A DNA stretch of 58,863 bases, from the NCBI GenBank assembly GCA_001460835.1, contig CYKH01000631.1, forward strand, positions 1 through 58,863. The letters are read 5' to 3'. This DNA comes from Bodo saltans (taxonomy: Eukaryota > Euglenozoa > Kinetoplastea > Eubodonida > Bodonidae). The position numbers and the translations under genes were made by a program. The notes below the pieces were generated by a model, which saw only the letters and a list, made by a program, of their open reading frames with translations, made no database searches and was not told the DNA's origin. Below, piece by piece: positions 55,195-58,863 of the stretch (within the stretch, counting starts at the first letter, position 1; each line of letters opens with the position of its first letter).

Positions 55195-55854
55195 CTAGCG
55201 TGACGACGCGTGGCTGCTGCTACTGCTTGGTGGCTCTGTGGCAGCGGCGTCGGACCCAATTCGTCGTCGATATGCGGCTTCAGCGAAGGGCAGTAACACA
55301 TCCTCTGCTCGACGCCTTGCATCTCTTGATTTCCCCCAACGACCCCGGTTGGACTTGCCGCCGGTTTCTAGTTGAGGTGCGATGGGGGTATCGTAAAGTA
55401 ACATCTGCAGTGAGTCATTGACATCGAATCCCAGCGGCATTCGTTTGACTGGGTCGCCGGCAGATGTAGGGCGACCATCGAGTCCTGCAACTTGTTGTTC
55501 ATCTGCTCCTCCTCCGCTCCCCCCCACGGCAGCTGGGTAGCACGGGAACGTCTCTTCACCGATGGCGTTGTAAACGTTTGTCGCAAATGCAGCGATACTG
55601 CGTTCGAATAGTTCGGCTTGGCGAACGATGCCACCACCGACGGGGCTGCCAGCGGTGTTGCTGTTGCTGTTGCTCCCACAGCAGGTAGAGAAATACGTTT
55701 TCGCATCTGGGACAAAGTTCCCAAGACTGTGGCGAAAATATGCGTTGGCGGCACCACCGCCGCTCCGTGACGCATCTTTTTTCGCACCTCCTCGCTCCGA
55801 TGGAGCACCGTTGAGGGTTGACTCCGTGGGAGACAAAGTTGCTCGAGCAGACAT
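55195..55854 (-). CDS. 219-residue frame, probably the N-terminus of the giant protein
   Basis: The ATG at 55854 starts a frame rich in Gly, Ser and Ala, with the better ordered parts AYFRHSLGNFVPDAKTYF, QAELFERSIAAFATNVYNA, LGFDVNDSLQMLLYDTP and RRAEDVLLPFAEAAYRRR. I recognise no domain. It ends in a Ser run and SHASSR at a stop at 55195-55197. The giant frame downstream is open from 55219 and reads through this stop one base offset. Between this stop and the first Met of the giant frame there is no pyrimidine tract for trans-splicing. One frame change within 55197-55219, in an AGC-type triplet repeat, would join the two into a protein of about 3.8 thousand residues. I favour that reading. 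Confidence 0.6.
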   Translation of the reverse strand: MSARATLSPTESTLNGAPSERGGAKKDASRSGGGAANAYFRHSLGNFVPDAKTYFSTCCGSNSNSNTAGSPVGGGIVRQAELFERSIAAFATNVYNAIGEETFPCYPAAVGGSGGGADEQQVAGLDGRPTSAGDPVKRMPLGFDVNDSLQMLLYDTPIAPQLETGGKSNRGRWGKSRDARRRAEDVLLPFAEAAYRRRIGSDAAATEPPSSSSSHASSR

Positions 55855-56191
55855 TTTGTTAAAAAAATGATTTTTGTATAAAGTTCGATGGTTGTGATGC
55901 CCCCTAAAATGCAGGTGGGGTTTCTACAGGTGGTTGAGATTTCTACGTTTCTAACAAACTTTTTTTTTTGAGTCGGCATGAAAGAAAAGTATTTCGCTTG
56001 CATCAATTCACACAAGTTATCGGTCCATGTCGGTCATTGTTTTTGTTGCGTATCGCAAAAAGTAGACGTTCAGCAATAGCGAGGACAACGCCACATTTCA
56101 GGTGGGAGCAACAACAAAGACAATTGAAAAATCAACAACCAGAAATGGTGCTTCTTGGACGCGCAACTCTCACTTTTTTTTTGTTGCCTCA
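55855..56191. other. Intergenic region between VPS28 and the giant gene
   Basis: 337 bases without a gene. On the - strand it contains several A-runs and T-runs (poly-T on + at 55960-55970 and 56166-56175) and pyrimidine-rich patches that could serve the gene starting at 55854. An open frame crossing it on the - strand (to 56015) is a shadow of the downstream gene. I see no RNA gene. Confidence 0.6.
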
Positions 56192-56905
56192 TCACGCAGC
56201 GTTGTTGTTGCTCAACAGTTGATAAAATGTTTGATACCCTCGTTCCAAATCAAAAGCGAGTTCCCTCGTGTCGCGGTCATTCAGTTCATCTGACGGATGC
56301 ATCGCTGTGAGGCGCGTGACCCACGATTCAAGTTTCCCAAGAACACTCGGCAGAATATCGTGCGCATTCGGAAGTTTTTTGAGAGAGTTCACTAAATCAG
56401 AGAGGATAGGGAACAATTGATCCACAGCAGTCTGCTGCAGCTTCAAACAATCCATGAGAGTGATAAAGAACTGGCCACACTCGAGGACAATCTTTGGATC
56501 GAACTGCTTCTCCTTTTCTCTCCGTTGCTGTTGCTGCTGTTGTTGTTGATGCGATGTGACCAATGCAGCAGCTGCTGCGGCTTCTTGCTCACGGACCTCG
56601 TCAGGGTGCCCAACGCGGACTCGTTGCCTTGCGGCGGAACATTTCGACCCGTAGTCCGCCCAAAATGCATCTATCGAGAACTTTGCTGTGGTATGGTGAT
56701 GGGAGCCATTCGAATTTTCAAGTTGAGCAACAATCATGCGATACTTTTTCAGCAAGCGACGGAGGATCGTCTCGTAAGATTCGTTTGAAATCATGTCTCT
56801 GTGAAACGCCTTTTCAAGCTTCTCAATCGCGACGATGGCAGCGTAGAGGTCGGACAAGTCATCGACGTAATGCCTTTCGGAGTAGGGAATATCTAAGAAG
56901 TCCAT
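56192..56905 (-). CDS. VPS28: VPS28, ESCRT-I subunit, 237 aa
   Basis: VPS28 is a core subunit of ESCRT-I, which sorts ubiquitinated cargo into multivesicular bodies; its C-terminal domain binds ESCRT-II. The N-terminal part fits (DDLSDLYAAIVAIEKLEKAF, then RRLLKKYRMIVAQLEN and FSIDAFWADYGSKCSAARQR). The C-terminal four-helix bundle also fits (FFITLMDCLKLQQTAVDQLF, LPSVLGKLESWVTRL and the hallmark MHPSDELNDRDTRELAFDLE). A Gln run encoded by a CAG/CAA repeat (about residues 117-127) sits in the linker between the two domains and makes the protein slightly longer than the usual 220 residues. The ATG at 56905 is the only sensible start. Confidence 0.92.
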   Translation of the reverse strand: MDFLDIPYSERHYVDDLSDLYAAIVAIEKLEKAFHRDMISNESYETILRRLLKKYRMIVAQLENSNGSHHHTTAKFSIDAFWADYGSKCSAARQRVRVGHPDEVREQEAAAAAALVTSHQQQQQQQQRREKEKQFDPKIVLECGQFFITLMDCLKLQQTAVDQLFPILSDLVNSLKKLPNAHDILPSVLGKLESWVTRLTAMHPSDELNDRDTRELAFDLERGYQTFYQLLSNNNAA

Positions 56906-57169
56906 ATCGAAATATCACTTACCGTACGGTCCTGTTCCCCCTAACCCTTTCGTTTGTTCACAGTATGCCTGCTGGATTGATGAGTGAAAAAAACACAACT
57001 TCTTCCAGAAGATTTCACACATTTGGCATTTGGCTAATCAACGGCAATAGTGGTGTCACATAAAAAAAAAATACGCTGCCACTCGTTACTGGCCCTCGGA
57101 GTCATGAATAGAGAAATATTTTGTTCAGCCGATCGCGCTTTTTTTTTTTTTTGCTCTTCGGGAGGCACT

Positions 57170-58012
57170 TCAATTCTTTGCCTCTGGAGCCTTTTGCTGT
57201 TCACTGTTGACGCGCCACTTCGTGAACATCTTCCCGACCGCAAACTTCACCAGTTTCGCTGAAGATGATAGGAACTGCGCAGCATCTTGAGGTGCCAGGA
57301 AGCGCACACCAGCAAGAAGCCCATCATACGACGCTCGGTCGAAGGGGTACCACCACATATTCCGCGGAATCCACGACGACGGCACGCGCTCATTATTGAT
57401 ACACTTCACGTTGCTCATTTCTTTCAAGCCGAGGTAGCCGTGGGTACGGCCGAGCCCAGACTCCTTCCATCCGCCCCAAGGCGCCTCGCTCATGCCGTGT
57501 GAGTACAAATGGTCGTTTATGGTGACCACACCACTGTCTAACTGTTTCGCAATACGCTGGGCAGTGGCACTAGACTCAGTGAATACGCTGCTGGTTAGCG
57601 CCATCGAGCAGTCGTTCGCGAGACGAATGGCTTGCTCGTCGGATCGGAACGGCATCACTGGGAGCACCGGGCCAAAGTTCTCATCGCGTAGAATTTGCAT
57701 CGAGTGGTTCACATTCGTGAGGACCGTTGCGGGGTAGAAAAAGCCTTTGCTCAAGTCTCCCACTGGGCGACTTTGCGCGGCAATCACTGCTCCGTTCCTC
57801 ACTGCATCATCCACTTGATCTTTGATTGTTGCCAGTTGCCCTTTGGTGGTAATGGCACCAATATCCACGCCGAACTCCGTGTCGGGTCCGTGCCGCAGCG
57901 CACGAGTTTTCTCCACTAGCTGCGCCACGAACACATCGTAAATCGATTCGTGAACATACACACGTTCGATACCTCCACATGATTGCCCTGCATTTTGAAA
58001 TCCTGCCCACAT
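57170..58012 (-). CDS. Aldehyde dehydrogenase, C-terminal part of a disrupted locus, 280 aa
   Basis: This frame contains the second half of an NAD(P)-dependent aldehyde dehydrogenase. The catalytic Cys is in NAGQSCGGIERVYVH, and later motifs are IGAITTKGQLATIKDQVDDA, GFFYPATVLTNVNHSMQIL, DENFGPVLPVMPF, SGVVTINDHLYSHG, then APWGGWKESGLGRTHGYLG. The GQSCxGIER context and the long C-terminal extension (IPRNMWWYPFDRASYDGL) resemble the ALDH22/Msc7 branch. The Met used here is only the residue just before WAGFQNAGQSC, not a real start. In a whole enzyme about 110-120 codons would precede it, including the LGGK Glu motif. Those are absent, replaced by a displaced copy of upstream coding sequence. 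Confidence 0.8.
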   Translation of the reverse strand: MWAGFQNAGQSCGGIERVYVHESIYDVFVAQLVEKTRALRHGPDTEFGVDIGAITTKGQLATIKDQVDDAVRNGAVIAAQSRPVGDLSKGFFYPATVLTNVNHSMQILRDENFGPVLPVMPFRSDEQAIRLANDCSMALTSSVFTESSATAQRIAKQLDSGVVTINDHLYSHGMSEAPWGGWKESGLGRTHGYLGLKEMSNVKCINNERVPSSWIPRNMWWYPFDRASYDGLLAGVRFLAPQDAAQFLSSSAKLVKFAVGKMFTKWRVNSEQQKAPEAKN

Positions 58013-58100
58013 ACGGTGAAATAATACCTACAACGCCAACGGGAGTGTAGTGTAACGTGTTGGATTTGTTGGCGAAGAGAAGATTGCCGCAAGGAAGACC
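58013..58100 (-). repeat. Displaced second copy of an ALDH segment
   Basis: This stretch corresponds to 58189-58276 over about 88 bases, and encodes LPCGNLLFANKSNTLHYTPV and on to GVVGII in a frame different from the upstream part. About seven internal positions differ, and all but one are synonymous by my reading. It is joined at one end to a run of ten A (- strand) and at the other, within ISP, to the C-terminal ALDH part. Confidence 0.85.
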
Positions 58101-58591
58101 TTTTTTTTTTCAACCTTCAGGATCACTGCATTCCCTGCCATCAAGCCCATAATGACTTCCCCAAAAGGGATCGAGAAGGGATAGTTCCACGGTGAGATAA
58201 TACCTACGACACCAACGGGAGTGTAGTGCAACGTGTTGGATTTGTTGGCGAAGAGGAGGTTACCGCAAGGAAGACTTTGCGGCTTGAGTACTTTATGGGT
58301 GTTCCCGGCGTACCAATCGCATGCCATCACGCAGGGAAGGACTTCCGTGGCCAAGGCGTCTTGACGAGTCTTACCATTGGACGATGAAATAATGGCGGAA
58401 GCGCGCTCAGCGTTATTTGCCAAGAACGCTTTGACACGCTTCACGCAGACTGCTCGATCGTAAAAGGAGGTTTGAGCCCATAATTTCTGAGCTGCTCGAG
58501 CGCTTTGGATGGCGTTGCCAACGGCTTCAATCGGGGCGAGGGGCACCGTCGGGAGCTGGGCACCAGTTGCCGGGTTAAACTGTTGCGTCAT
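58028..58591 (-). CDS. Aldehyde dehydrogenase, N-terminal part of a disrupted locus, 187 aa
   Basis: From the ATG at 58591 the frame is colinear with the N-terminal NAD-binding half of an aldehyde dehydrogenase: QFNPATGAQLPTVPLAP, the helix RAAQKLWAQTSFYDRAVCVK, VLPCVMACDWYAGNTHKVL, then PVGVVGIISPWNYPFSIPF and GLMAGNAVILK. After VILK the frame meets a run of ten A and a displaced second copy of its own earlier segment (LPCGNLL and on), then stops at 58028. Everything between VILK and the WAGFQNAGQSC of the other part, roughly 110-120 codons with the catalytic Glu, is missing. Either this copy is a pseudogene or the assembly has fused two related copies. Confidence 0.8.
   Translation of the reverse strand: MTQQFNPATGAQLPTVPLAPIEAVGNAIQSARAAQKLWAQTSFYDRAVCVKRVKAFLANNAERASAIISSSNGKTRQDALATEVLPCVMACDWYAGNTHKVLKPQSLPCGNLLFANKSNTLHYTPVGVVGIISPWNYPFSIPFGEVIMGLMAGNAVILKVEKKKVFLAAIFSSPTNPTRYTTLPLAL
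58189..58276 (-). repeat. ALDH segment, colinear copy
   Basis: This is the copy that is colinear with the N-terminal ALDH part. It continues into SPWNYPFSIPFGEVI. Its diverged partner is at 58013-58100. Confidence 0.85.
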
Positions 58592-58775
58592 TCAGTTTCA
58601 AGTGTGCCTTGGGTTTTATTCAGCTGCGATTTTTTTTCTATGATGGAATGGAATTTATCAGACAAAAGGCGAAGTAGATCGACAACACACACACCACCGT
58701 TGTTGTCATTGATTGAGTTGTGTGTGCTTCAAGTTCATCGCGTGCGACAAGCCAGAGTTGAGGGAGGGTTCTTCA

Positions 58776-58858
58776 AAAACAACAAAAAAAAAACACAAAA
58801 AATTTGAATTTCTCTGAGCTTCAGAGAGAGCGAGAGGGATAGAGAGGGGTCATAGTGA
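58776..58858 (-). promoter_or_regulatory. Pyrimidine-rich tract upstream of ALDH (- strand)
   Basis: On the - strand this region reads as a C/T-rich run (ctctctatccctctcgctct near 58838-58857) followed by T-runs, well ahead of the ATG at 58591. It may be part of the acceptor region of this gene or the 3' end of the gene beyond the window. Confidence 0.3.
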
Positions 58859-58863
58859 TATTT

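Larger units (their letters stand above)
44501..58591 (-). other. Directional gene cluster, - strand
   Basis: All supported genes to the right of the strand switch lie on the - strand: the giant frame, the 219-residue frame, VPS28 and the aldehyde dehydrogenase locus. The block probably begins beyond the right edge. Confidence 0.85.

Noticed and set aside
55368-56015. 215-codon - strand frame overlapping the 219-residue frame
   Set aside because: Its composition is irregular, it crosses the intergenic region, and the 219-residue frame has the better codon pattern.
1-58863. Mobile elements, CRISPR arrays or viral remnants
   Set aside because: I saw no reverse transcriptase, transposase, integrase or capsid-like frames, no terminal repeats with target duplications, and no spacer-repeat arrays.

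Overview
The window reads as nuclear DNA of a kinetoplastid protist, most like a free-living bodonid of the Bodo saltans type. About two dozen intronless genes run head to tail on the + strand from 207 to 43066. A second block runs on the - strand from 58591 down to 44501, so the two blocks converge. Gaps between genes are mostly 100 to 250 bases and many hold a pyrimidine-rich tract followed by an AG just before the start codon, as expected for spliced-leader trans-splicing of polycistronic transcripts. The hexokinase carries a kinetoplastid-type N-terminal PTS2. The species itself cannot be proved from this sequence. LAYOUT, + strand: two unrecognised proteins; a small membrane protein; an F-box-like protein; a Nop9-like Pumilio protein; an SF-assemblin-like coiled coil; a 1344-residue LRR-TPR-CHAT protein whose CHAT domain lacks both catalytic residues; an LRR protein; a first BCS1-type AAA ATPase; a broken major vault protein (MVP) locus; an armadillo-like protein; glutaryl-CoA dehydrogenase; BCS1 proper; Arp6; glycosomal hexokinase; a PPR protein; a duplicated Cys-rich secreted protein with extreme codon bias; a PG-rich (SHIPPO) flagellar protein; methionine aminopeptidase 1; an STE/Cdc7-like kinase; an unrecognised 628-residue protein; VPS51; an inactive M16 protein resembling complex III core 2; and an MHYT-domain plus cyclase-domain sensor split by a frame change. 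STRAND SWITCH: 43067-44500 is a convergent, gene-free region with a 300-base run of N, one telomere-like motif and a short imperfect direct repeat. LAYOUT, - strand (in transcription order from the right end): an aldehyde dehydrogenase locus in two pieces; VPS28 of ESCRT-I; a 219-residue reading frame; and a giant reading frame of about 3500 codons. The last two are probably one gene split by one frame change. The giant protein has two CLU-like segments and an Sfi1-like C-terminus. HOW THE GENES RELATE: the order is housekeeping and mixed, as is normal for kinetoplastid arrays, and no metabolic operon is evident. Themes are mitochondrial respiration (two BCS1-type ATPases, the core 2-like protein, PPR, glutaryl-CoA dehydrogenase), trafficking (VPS51, VPS28), flagellum or cytoskeleton (SF-assemblin-like, PG-rich, Sfi1-like) and glycosomal glycolysis (hexokinase). 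ODDITIES: the most novel-looking gene is the LRR-TPR-pseudo-CHAT protein. The MVP and aldehyde dehydrogenase loci both carry an adjacent partial second copy that differs almost only at synonymous sites, which points to paralogue or haplotype chimerism, either biological or from assembly. Several other frame changes in the window need read-level confirmation.
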